The position numbers and the translations under genes are program-made. 64,000 nucleotides of DNA from Trebouxia sp. TZW2008 (Eukaryota; Chlorophyta; Trebouxiophyceae; Trebouxiales; Trebouxiaceae). Positions 55,577 through 64,000 of the stretch are shown here, in pieces. Positions within the stretch are counted from its first letter, which is position 1. Each line of letters starts with the position of its first letter. The notes beneath the pieces are model-generated. The model did no database searches. It was not told the origin of the DNA and saw only the letters and a program-made list of their open reading frames with translations. The stretch covers positions 42,751 to 106,750 of the forward strand of contig BDIU01000463.1 in NCBI GenBank assembly GCA_002118135.1. Reading direction: 5' to 3'.

Positions 55577-57235
55577 ACGCTCCAGCTGTGATATGATGTG
55601 CCTCAGAAACAGTCGACAACCAATAGCATTCTTTACTAGCAAAATGTATGTTATGAGGCATGTATCTGACCTGAGCGTGGTCGTATCTGTACTTATCTGG
55701 ACTGTATGTAGGCTGCAAGCTCGTGTTGCAGTGCAACTCTGCAACAGTGAATGTTCATCTTGAGTACGCTGTATTGAGCCTTGGCTGATGATGTTTAGGT
55801 CTTACCACGAATCGACTCTGATGCTTGGACCTGCGGCCTTACCAATTTGTCCTTACACCCTTTCCTTTGATGAGTCCAGCTCAATACGTGTACAGCCAAC
55901 ACACGAGAAGGTCTATACTATTTGTCAAGTTTCTGTGTGTTCAGTTGGGTTGCGCTGTGGTGAAGACAGCTGTATTCTTTGCTTCATTACCTATGCTGCG
56001 TTCCCTTGTCTATTCAGTTGGTATTATCTGCTATACATTTATTTGCAATAGCAGCAAGTAGTGTTTGACAGGTAGTGGGTGTTAGGTAGGCCTCGCTATT
56101 GTGACTTGACTTGCATAATCTTGAACTGCTCAAATATCAGATTGTATCCTTTGCTGCGTTCGTCCATTGAGACTGTCATATAGAACAATAGCAAACCGTG
56201 CTGCTGCACCCAGTAGTGACAATGTGTAAAGCATGATTGATCTTGGAAGCCGTTATGTCTTGGTAGTAGTGTACCTTTGCACCAGTATTGCGTTTGTTAT
56301 CCCTGTCCATGAATAGCCTCAGCCAGTGTGTACACAACAGGCTATACTGCTATGCAAGTGACCTTACGAGTCTCATGTTGCTATGCAAATGAAAGTACGT
56401 GTCCTTGTGTATTGTGCGCATTGTTGATAAAAAGAACGAGGTCTTGATACATCATGTGAGGAGAGCATTGACATTGCATCGCCTGTCACTACATAGTGAT
56501 TGAAATATATAACAATGCTGAATTGAGTGGCAAAGTCAATGATGTGAAAAACTTCACATCTTGCCAAGAAAGTACAGCAGCAGTGATTCATCTCAATAGT
56601 TGGAGTCGTATTGCGGGCTTAGAGCTTTAGATAGGCGCTTCCACACCCAGATGTTGCTCTGCCCTGCCCAGACCTTGCTCATGTTCCCCGATTAGAATTG
56701 TCACCAATTTCAGCTCATGTAAATGCTAGCATGGCTTGCTGAGTGCTGGCACCAATGCTACAGTCTCACTCCAGATGTAGCTGCTGAGATCATTTTGTCT
56801 CTGCCTGAGTGTCACAGCATGCCACATCTGGAAGCATGATCAACAATGCCATGCCTGAATGCTTCTTGAACCTTCAAGCTGCAAGCAGGCATGCATCCAG
56901 CAATGCAGAAGGTTGGGGCTGGCTTTTAGAGTTTTGATGGCGGATGGGACACTAGCTTGAGATCCAGTGCATGCTAACGCTGGAGCATTAGGTCAGATGC
57001 GCAGAAACTCTGCAATCATGTTGGCTGCATCATCTCCAGATCTGGTCCTGTAAGCATGTAGCAAGCAAAATGCAGGTATTGAGACAATCAAGCATTGTGG
57101 TTGGGCATGTTTGCCTCTTGCTGGGCATCATGGTTTTCATTGTGTTGAGTAATGTCACAGGACAAGTATCACAATAGTTGCGTCTGCAGGCATGTTTGCA
57201 GAATGTTGTTAACAAGCATTGCATATTGGTACTGC
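55577..57235. other. Convergent intergenic region
   Basis: This is 3' space of the DUF4239 gene (+) and the small minus-strand gene. AT-rich, with a TGTAA at about 56225. Open frames are short and unconvincing. Confidence 0.45.
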
Positions 57236-57705
57236 TCACCACAGACTGATGGGCAGCTGTACAGCATCTGCAGCTTCACCAGCATTGCCAAAAGCATCTC
57301 CACCCACTCTAGACACTAAGTGCCGAGCTCCAAATTGTGTCAAGCCATTGGTGCGAAACAGTGCAGAACCACCCAACAGAATGCCACCTGCCTGGACATT
57401 GTCAGCTTTGTACAAAGTGGCTTTCAGAGCTTTCTGAATATTCAGAGCTTGCTTGTGAGACTGCTATTGGCTTTTACCTCATGCTTGCGCACAAGTCTTA
57501 GCAGGTCCTCTGCAGTCAGTTTAGCTGCATCTGGTAGCTGCTTAGGCTGCATCAGCTTGCTGGTGGTCACAGCCACGTCAAGCCGTTGCGCTGTAAAGCA
57601 TATGCCCATGAGAGTAGTTCCAGGCTGCATACTCTGTATCAGATTTGCGAGTGGTATCGTCCGCATTCCAGCGATAAACTGATTTGACGAGCATGGGTTC
57701 TGCAC
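57236..57705 (-). CDS. Small conserved-looking protein, unassigned
   Basis: Two exons (57705-57478, 57433-57236) with a 44-bp intron close in phase to 141 residues. Sequence landmarks are RTIPLANLIQSMQPGTTLMG, LDVAVTTSKLMQPKQL, LTAEDLLRLVRKHE across the splice, then KADNVQAGGILLGGSALFRT and LVSRVGGDAFGNAGEA. The frame is free of repeats and both splice sites are normal, so I consider it a genuine gene, but I do not recognise the family and propose no function. The 44-bp intron is the shortest I placed in the window. An upstream exon is possible. Confidence 0.55.
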
Positions 57706-58224
57706 GTTTCTGCAGCGATACTGCCTAACACGCAGCTCAATGCGTATCAGAGGCGTTGTTATCGCATCTCAACATTGCACCTGGACGCCAAAACATGATA
57801 TGGACACTACTGCCTGTGTCTCAAACCATCTGCCAATTTTGTGTGTTGGCCTTTGCATAAAAGTAGCCCCTGTTGATGTGCCACATGCGGGCAAGCTCAC
57901 ATTTGATATATGGTATGCTAAATCATCACTGACAGCGATGCATGTCCATACATGCTCAGCCATATGCATGACTTTGACAAGAGCATGCTTGCAAAGAATG
58001 CGTCAAAGGTTGAACACAACTGACAATAGTGCAGCGCTGTCTTAGACTGTATGACTCACAGCAGATTGTCAAACAGACAGCCACACACATACACTGCCAT
58101 ATTCTGCACTATGAAGCAAACACACAGTCCCACACAGCATCAAGACTGTATTCATCTGCATCAGCTGTCATTGCAGCCTGTTGCTACATAGCATCCTCAA
58201 ACCAGCAAGCAGCATTAGTGTGTA
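57706..58224. other. Intergenic region
   Basis: It lies between two minus-strand genes, so it holds the 3' end of the SDR gene and the promoter of the small gene. No exon-like sequence recognised. Confidence 0.45.
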
Positions 58225-59477
58225 CTAATGCTCAGCCTCAAAGACTGGCAGATCCTTTGACACTCTGTCCCACATCTGCACGCTCAATTTTTCATTTTCA
58301 CTCCTTGCTTGAAGACGCCAAGTGTCAGAGTTGTTGAATCCTATTTCTGCCTCTCCAGCAACAAAGCGCTTGAACACATTGTCACAGAAGACGTTACAGT
58401 CCTCACCAAAGTCATGCCCGCCACCCAAATTTGTTTTGACAGCTGGAGGATTGATTTCGACAATGCGGACTTTGCTTTTGGCATAGTGAAACCTGCTGGC
58501 CAGGGTGAACTGGTGGATGAAAGCCTTCGTCCCACCTGCAGCAAATTGTTTGGTTGTCTAGCTATGCTGCAACCACATGGTGGCACATGTTGCCCGCATT
58601 TGGTGATGTGTGCCAGCACAGGACTTCATCAAATTGGGAATTCAGTGTATGTTGTGTCAACATACGTGTGATTCACTGGCTATACAATGTCAAAATCAGG
58701 TATGCACAATGGTGATCATGCTGTCAGCCCTTTCATGGCCTTATAGACAGATGCAGAGCCTGGTAGAACACATGTATCAAATCACAGATGCAACACCACA
58801 TCATGCTGTCAGCCCTTACATAGCCGCATACCGTAAACAGGTGCAAAGCCTGGTGGGACAAATGCTAAGCCTGACGAGAGGTTGACAATGGCAGCTTCCT
58901 TCTGCTTCAGAAAGTGTGGAGTGAGCAGCTGCATCAGATGTACTGGAGCCTCAATGTTGATTGCTATCTCGCTCTGCCTGACTGACCAGTCCTCGCTTTC
59001 CTGACTCAGCCCCCCTCGACGCATGATGCCGGCGTTATTGACCAGTACATTCACGTCTGGAAACGCCTTAACTACCCAGCGGCTGAGCTCTTCTCGATCA
59101 GCAGCTTGCGCAACGTCGTTCACATGTACGTGCAGCTTTGGATGCTTTGCCTGCACCTCTTTAAGAGCTGACTCCCGTCGCCCGGTGACGATCACTGTGC
59201 TGCCTGCTTGTAAGAATTGCTCTGCTAGACCTAAACCAATGCCAGAGCTGCCTCCAGTGACCAGCACTGTGGCGGTTTTGACATCAAAGGGCCCGTACTT
59301 AGGCAGCAGCTCGGGAGCCATAGTCGAACTCGACGCGCGGGCGCAGCAGTGGCGAGACAATCTGCAAGTTGGTCGACGAAGCTGCTCTGGGGTGTGTGCA
59401 AGGCGAGCGCTTGCGCATGGGGTCACATATCGGAAAGGGCGTGGTTGCAGTGCCACCGGGGTGACTTGAAGCTGCAT
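58225..59477 (-). CDS. Short-chain dehydrogenase/reductase (DltE-like)
   Basis: Two exons (59477-58832, 58535-58225) close in phase to 318 residues; from the Met at 59321 the protein has 266. The extension is rich in Arg, Ser and Ala, consistent with plastid targeting. Rossmann-fold landmarks are all present: cofactor loop TGGSSGIG, an Arg-rich NADP-favouring turn (VTGRRESAL), NNAG, the catalytic Ser in VNLSSGLAF, and Tyr/Lys in YGGTK formed exactly across the splice junction. IVEINPPAVKTNLGGG and the C-terminal tail resemble the DltE/oxidoreductase group of classical SDRs. The substrate is unknown. The intron start is duplicated once. Head-to-head with the SAM carrier gene. Confidence 0.88.
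58725..58800 (-). repeat. Copy of SDR exon 1 end plus donor
   Basis: The 58725-58800 segment repeats 58800-58870: both contain CATCATGCTGTCAGCCCTT or ATCATGCTGTCAGCCCTTAC, and GCA(A/G)AGCCTGGT(G/A)G. On - the copy reads PGSASVYKAMKGLTA beside PGFAPVYGMRLCKGLTA. The copy has lost the proper donor. Confidence 0.75.
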
Positions 59478-59753
59478 GTCGCGACCACCGCTGCTGCATG
59501 ATGTTGTCCGTGTACTTGCACATTGCTTGCCACCACGATGCCTTCACTAATGTATGACTGATTACTCAGCAGACCCTTTTTGGATGAAGCTCAAGACGAA
59601 AGAATTTGTTCGAGCACGATCAGCGTCGAGCTTTGACTTCAAAAGCGAGCGGAGCCCCGGGTCAACAGAGCGACGGTACGCCGTGTTCTGAGCGACATCA
59701 CATCGCGAGCTGGTCAGTGATCACAGGCGTGTGCTGCGCCGAAAATCGGCTGG
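59478..59753. promoter_or_regulatory. Shared upstream region of SDR and SAM carrier genes
   Basis: A 276-bp head-to-head spacer between two genes whose products both have transit-like N termini. Bidirectional promoter inferred from position only. Confidence 0.4.
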
Positions 59754-62700
59754 ATGGCCTTTTCTGCTAGACGAAAGCTGGTCCTATTGCAGACGCAGCC
59801 AGACCAGCCTGCTGAATCTGGTGGTCTGATTGCGATAGCTACAGAACACTGTCACAGCTTGGGCCGCACGCTAGATCAGTTGCAGGGGCTCAAGGGCGGC
59901 CTAATCTTGCCGCATAGGCTTAGCTCACAGCTGTGGAAGACACGAGGAAAACGCAGAAACCCCTTTAAACTTGGTTCAAGCAGTCCATTCGCAAGCATTT
60001 CCCTCTGCGTCAAGCCCGACAGCTCTACCTCAGCAAGTAAGTCTGTGACTGAGCTGCACTTGCAGCAATACTTGTTGACTAAGCAATGAACACTGCAGGT
60101 GAACAGCATCGCAAGCCTGGAAAGGCTGCAACCTTCATGCTTGCATCAGCCAGTGAGTCCAAAGCATCCTCTACTACAGCTGTGGCTCAACAGACTGGTG
60201 CCCCAGCGTGGCGGATTGTGCTAGGGAATGTTGCTGCTGGCGCAACTGCTGGCTGTGCTGTGGAAGCAGGCATGGTGGCTTACCCCATACATGTTGTAAT
60301 GCATTCCTATTGCTTCCTTGTTGGTCTTTGCATGTTGACCCTGAACTGTCCCAGAGCATGCAATCGAAGTCATTGTACCTGCTTGCTGTCAGCCACAGCC
60401 TTCTCAACGCATATCTCAATGCTTTGCTGCGATGCACAAGCATTCCTGCCACATCTTCATGACTGTGCATGTCAAGTGGATGCTGCCCAGTCCTTGTGCC
60501 CTGCATATCTCAGCCCCGTGACAATGGTCACACTTTGCACTGCAGCTTTGTATTCCATCTACACAATCAAGACCAGACTGACAACAATTGTGTGCCGCAG
60601 CTTTGTATTCTATTGACACAAGCGAGACCACCTGGCAACAATTAAGCAATGCAGCTTCGTGTCAGATTGATGAGTACTGACAACAAATGTGCACTGCAGC
60701 TTTGTATCCCATTGACACAATCAAGACCAGGCTGCAGCTGATGCTGAAAGGCGGCGGATGGCGGGCTCTGGTCAAACAAGGCGGCGCAAAGAACCTATAT
60801 GCTGGTGTTTGGGGCAATCTGGCTGGCGTAGCACCTGCATCAGCAGTCTTCATGGCAATCTATGAGCCAGTCAAAGCTGCGCTGAATGAGAGGGTGTCTG
60901 AGGACAAGTCTTTCTTAGCGCCTCTAGGAGCTGGATCAGCAGCTGGTGTTGCTGCCTCAGTCATCCGTGTGCCTACAGAGGTTGTCAAGCAGCGTCTGCA
61001 GTCAGGCAAGTTCGCCTTGCACTGTCATCATTAAACCCCTTTGACTCACCCTGTTGTCATTTCAGATACACATTAGTTATCAGCTGGTATTGCCGCATGT
61101 CCAGATGTGGGCTGTGTTTGCAGTGCATCCAGCGGCGCCCTGCTGCAAGTTGTCATGCATATTGTTCTGCCACCTCATCTCTTCTCAATGTTCAGAAAAC
61201 AACCGAGAAGTATGCTCTATGCGGTGAACACCACAGCCGCCTTAAGTCACAGTGGTTTCAGAGCATGTCTACGCTCAGGAAAAGGTTCTGCTGGCCTAGG
61301 ATAGGCAGTTTTGCGATGATGCATTTTGTTCAGGGTGCCCCAAGGCATGTTGAAAACCGTGAAAAAGCACTCAAGTACTTTTTCCTGGTCGTCAACATGC
61401 CTTGGGGCACCCTGAACTAGCAGCATCTTTGCAAAACTGCCTATCCTAGGGTCTGATGCAGGCACTCACCTCTGCATGCTAAGTCAGTCTACCTGATTTT
61501 CAGTCTGTGCGCAGATTGATGCAGGAGCTGTGTAAGCTGATATGCTGGCGGTGATCAATTCATCACACGTCAGACTTGGCAGAAGCATGAATTCTGGCAC
61601 AAGCACTTATGTGATGACTGCAGCATTTGAGTCAGACGGCATGCACACACCTAGCCAGCATATGTGACATGTGCTGTTTTGGTCGTTATATCTTGAATAT
61701 CATTGCATGCAGGTGAATTCACCAGGGGTGCAGCAAATGCTGTCAACACCATCATCAAGACTGAGGGTCTCCAGGGTTTGTTTGCTGGCTATGGCTCCTT
61801 CATGCTCAGAGATCTGCCCTTTGACGCCATTGAGTTTGTGGCGTATGAGCAAATCAAGAAGGCATGGGTGAAGCACAAAGGCGGCGATCTTCGGCCGCAT
61901 GAGAGTGCTGTCATAGGTGAGCCGTGTTTGCTGAGTGACTGCATTTCTCTTACCCAACAAACCGGCACTACCTGGTGTTTTTGGCAGCGGCTTAATGCTC
62001 AGGCCAAAGCTGGTCACCCATCTGACCAATAGCGGCTGTTGCCACACTGCTCGCACATGCATTGTGTATGCAGGTGCTGTGGCTTGCCTGTCTACCAGTT
62101 CATGGAATGCTCTGCAACTCACACCAGACTGTTGCTCAACATCCATATGCACTCAGCAGAATCATGGAATCCTTGAGAGCAAGCATGTGAGTGATGGTGA
62201 CAATGTTACTGATGTTGCTCAACACCAACATGACGCATGCAGGTTCTCTAGCTGGTGTAGCAATGGGTGTTGCCACCAAACCCATGGTGGCGAGCCATCA
62301 AGACTTGCCTAATGACGCAAGGCTCAAAGCAGACCTACACCAGCTTCTTTGACTGCAGTGACTGGTTTCAATATGCCTCTTGGAGCACTGAAATGCGTTT
62401 AGGCTGGTGATCATCACTAGTGTGATGCATGCAGGTTCCCTGGCTGGCGCAGTGACAGGTATTGCCACAACACCATTGGACGTCATTAAGACTCGCCTCA
62501 TGACTCAAGGGTCCAAGCGAACCTACAGTGGCGTCTTTGACTGCGCCACAAAGATTGCACAGCAGGAGGGCATTGCCACCTTCTTGCAGGTGCCTGTCTG
62601 TGCCTTGCATCACCTGTTGCATGACCTGCACTGGCTGATTGCCTTTATTTTGTCACTTTTTGATCAGGTTTGACACTTGCAACCAGACCTGCTGGCTGGC

Positions 62701-63542
62701 CAAAGCGTGCAATCCGTCTCCCTCTCTCAGTGGTCTGCGCCTGGGCCAGGCATGACCTGTTGCACGAGCCGCAGTGGCTGGTTGCCTTGATTGTCTCAGC
62801 TTTTGATCAGGTCGACACATGTGATCAGACCTATTGGCTGGCCAAAGCATGAATTGTGTCTCTCTTAGTCTTAGTGGTCTGCAGCTAGGCCATGCATCAC
62901 CCCTTGCATAAGCTGCAATGCTCTGTGCCTGGGCCTTGTATCAACTCTTGCATTAGCTGTGGTGGTGTCACCTTGATGCTGCCATAGTCAAGATTTGAAA
63001 TATGACTTCACACCTTTCAAAGTGTCTGCAACTGCACAGGGCATGAGTCTGCACAAATTGTTTGAGCCCTCAGCAAGACTTTCATCTATCTGTCTCTCTG
63101 TCTGTTTGTCTATGTGCATGCAGCAAACATGCTTGCATCAGCTGTCTGCTGTTGCCAGTTGTGTTTTGAAGTACCTTGTCAGCAAGACTCCCAGGTTTGC
63201 TTCTCTTCTTCCTGCGTGCACCATGAGTACTTTGATGAGTTTCTGAGCTTATCAGAGCTATGTTGCTTATAGCTTTGACGTCACCCTTCAGACCGTCAAG
63301 TCACCCTCATGTACCAGTCTTAGAGTTTATCATTTTGTCAGGCGGCTGGTGCGCCTGTTACTCGTGCCTTGTACAGGCGAAACTTCGTCAAACTCAAGCT
63401 GGTAGCCTTGTTCTGACTGCAGGGCTGGCAGCCAAGGGTGATATGGATTGGACTCGGGGGCTGTGTGTTTTTCACTGCACTAGAGGAGGCAAAGAAGCTG
63501 TATGCTCCAAAGCCAGCGAAACAAACTGTCAGCAGTTTCTGA
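59754..63542 (+). CDS. SAMC: S-adenosylmethionine carrier (mitochondrial carrier family)
   Basis: Six exons (59754-60036, 60099-60269, 60700-61005, 61713-61916, 62435-62589, 63423-63542) close in phase to 412 residues. All three carrier repeats are present, with signatures YPIDTIKTRLQ, RVPTEVVKQRLQ and TPLDVIKTRLM and the partner helices, for example GLFAGYGSFMLRDLPFDAIE and QPRVIWIGLGGCVFF. The variant second signature (RVPTEVVKQR) is characteristic of SAM carriers, which exchange SAM for S-adenosylhomocysteine across mitochondrial or plastid inner membranes. About 120 residues precede the first repeat, with no acidic start, suggesting a plastid or dual transit peptide. Introns 2 and 3 use GC donors (GCAG|GCATGG, TCAG|GCAAGT). 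Exons 3 and 5 have decayed tandem copies, and intron 3 carries a long foldback. Confidence 0.92.
60540..60660 (+). repeat. Two copies of SAM carrier exon 3 start
   Basis: The true exon starts at 60700 (CTTTGTATCCCATTGACACA). Copies start at 60546 (ALYSIYTIKTRL, acceptor CACTGCAG kept) and 60601 (decayed, stop after SFVFY). Spacings to the true start are 154 and 99 bp. The 60546 copy keeps the entry phase but runs into a stop, so it cannot be used productively. Confidence 0.85.
61295..61450. repeat. Near-perfect 156-bp inverted repeat (hairpin)
   Basis: Both ends read CCTAGGATAGGCAGTTTTGC in opposite orientation. Inside, GTTCAGGGTGCCCCAAGGCA pairs with TGCCTTGGGGCACCCTGAAC, and pairing continues to the centre (GAAAAAGCACT..AGTACTTTTTC) with almost no loop. 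The arms are about 75 bp with few mismatches. It lies in intron 3 of the SAM carrier gene. It could be a foldback MITE or a small-RNA precursor. Confidence 0.9.
62070..62340 (+). repeat. Two copies of SAM carrier exon 5 start
   Basis: The true exon starts at 62435 (GSLAGAVTGIATTPLDVIKT). A copy at 62243, after the same CATGCAG acceptor, reads GSLAGVAMGVATKP and retains similar nucleotides to CTTGCCTAATGACGCAAGGC. A weaker one is at 62074. Both have lost the signature and the frame. Confidence 0.8.
62590..62870 (+). repeat. Two-unit tandem repeat in SAM carrier intron 5
   Basis: Units about 151 bp apart share CATGACCTG..GC(A/G)CTGGCTG, CTTTTTGATCAGGT or GCTTTTGATCAGGTC, and CTGGCTGGCCAAAGC or TTGGCTGGCCAAAGC. 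The first unit begins at the donor of exon 5, so it is again anchored on an exon edge. Confidence 0.8.
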
Positions 63543-63789
63543 CTGTCAATTTAGTAAAGCACTGATCCCTTGAACAAGCTCATGTTTTTTTGCATGCTGA
63601 TGGTCAAGTTGCAGCTGCTGTGCCGTGAAGCATATGCTGAGCACATGTTTTTTGTTCTGGGTAACGACTGCTGCGGGACTAGTGCGGGGCAACCCTAGCA
63701 CAAGGCAAATTTGCCAATTGGCAGCAGAAGTTATGGGGGTGCAACATGGTGATACTGTACACAGTTGCCCATGCGCAAGTTTGGTAGGC
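63543..63789. other. Space between SAM carrier and Fanzor-like fragment
   Basis: It contains two overlapping perfect palindromes, GGCAAATTTGCC (63704-63715) and GCCAATTGGC (63713-63722), just beyond the 3' end of the Fanzor-like frame. This is where a guide-RNA/right-end element would be expected if that element is intact; no transposon end could be proved. Confidence 0.4.
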
Positions 63790-64000
63790 CTAGCCCCCGG
63801 GATCTAGATTGCCAGCCCTTAGAAAGGCAACTGGTTTGCTGTCGCCTCTCATCCATGACAGCAGCAGGTTCAGAATATTGATGGACCCGTTGACGTCGCG
63901 GTTCCATATCATGCGGTTACATTCTGTGTTGTTGCACAGCCGCACTCCATAGTCCCTTTGGCGTCTGCGTTTCTCATTGTCTGCAAGCATTTCAAAAGCC
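63790..64000 (-). CDS. Fanzor/TnpB-type RNA-guided nuclease, C-terminal fragment
   Basis: The frame enters from the right edge and ends at a stop at 63790, giving about 70 residues. It contains RLCNNTECNRMIWNRDVNGS then INILNLLL and KPVAF. This is the last RuvC block of TnpB/Fanzor proteins: half of a Cys-type zinc ribbon directly followed by (W)NRDVN, whose Asp is the third catalytic acid, then the N-I helix and a P-x-x-F tail. The earlier RuvC acids and the guide-RNA binding part would lie outside the window, so activity cannot be judged. It could also be a decayed copy. The context (tail-to-tail with the SAM carrier) suggests an inserted element, and no target-site duplication is visible. 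Confidence 0.72.
   Translation of the reverse strand, partial: AFEMLADNEKRRRQRDYGVRLCNNTECNRMIWNRDVNGSINILNLLLSWMRGDSKPVAFLRAGNLDPGG

Noticed and set aside
61097..61465. ORFs on both strands with similar peptides (GAPRHV..., NMPWGTLN)
   Set aside because: Both come from the symmetric 156-bp hairpin; the region is intronic.
1..64000. CRISPR array or bacterial-type defence system
   Set aside because: Tandem repeats here are exon-edge copies without constant repeats and unique spacers; genes are intron-rich and eukaryotic.
1..64000. tRNA or rRNA genes
   Set aside because: I looked for the conserved T-loop and D-loop blocks and rRNA stretches and found no convincing candidate by eye; a covariance-model scan would be needed to exclude them.

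Overview
The window is nuclear DNA of a eukaryote, most probably a chlorophyte green alga. Its genes are split by many short introns (roughly 80 can be placed, mostly GT-AG ending in TGCAG). It carries a plant-type TOM20, a GBF-type bZIP factor, a U-box protein, a DUF4239 membrane protein, a plastid/mitochondrial SAM carrier and several proteins with transit-peptide-like N termini. A TGTAA poly(A)-type signal lies 25 bp after one stop codon. No bacterial operon, rRNA, tRNA or CRISPR array is visible. The species cannot be named from the sequence.

Layout, left to right: a PQ-loop vacuolar/lysosomal amino-acid transporter (-, 2288-5326); a large C-terminal U-box protein (+, 6655-16146); a UVR+TPR protein (-, 17474-18847); a C2-like protein with a duplicated Cys-ended module (+, 19158-23054); a leukotriene-A4-hydrolase-type M1 aminopeptidase (-, 23968-30091); TOM20 (-, 30754-32405); an unassigned gene candidate (+, 32440-33745); a bZIP factor (+, 34375-36150); a cytochrome P450 spread over 10.5 kb (-, 37894-48403); a NYN-domain plus RRM-like protein (+, 48686-51615); a BORCS8-like small protein (-, 52104-52822); a DUF4239 membrane protein (+, 53317-55576); a small unassigned gene (-, 57236-57705); a short-chain dehydrogenase (-, 58225-59477); a SAM carrier (+, 59754-63542); and at the right edge the C-terminal end of a Fanzor/TnpB-type protein (-, 63790-64000). 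I rebuilt exon structures by hand from splice sites and reading-frame phase. For most genes all phases close and the total length divides by three.

The most unusual property is not a gene but a pattern. In at least six of these genes the introns are largely built of tandem, decaying copies of the neighbouring exon edge: acceptor plus exon start, or exon end plus donor. The P450 gene is the extreme case, with nine such arrays; one has about 15 extra copies of the end of a single exon arranged in higher-order repeats. In the aminopeptidase one copy is in frame and still open, so choosing the distal acceptor would insert 54 residues. Long inverted repeats (two near-perfect foldbacks), three small dispersed repeat families and a raised share of GC-AG introns add to an unusual intron landscape.

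Most genes sit in head-to-head pairs with short shared upstream regions (PQ-loop/U-box, TPR/C2, P450/NYN, BORC-like/DUF4239, SDR/SAM carrier). They do not form one pathway. They are housekeeping functions of organelle import and transport, proteolysis, RNA metabolism and membrane traffic.
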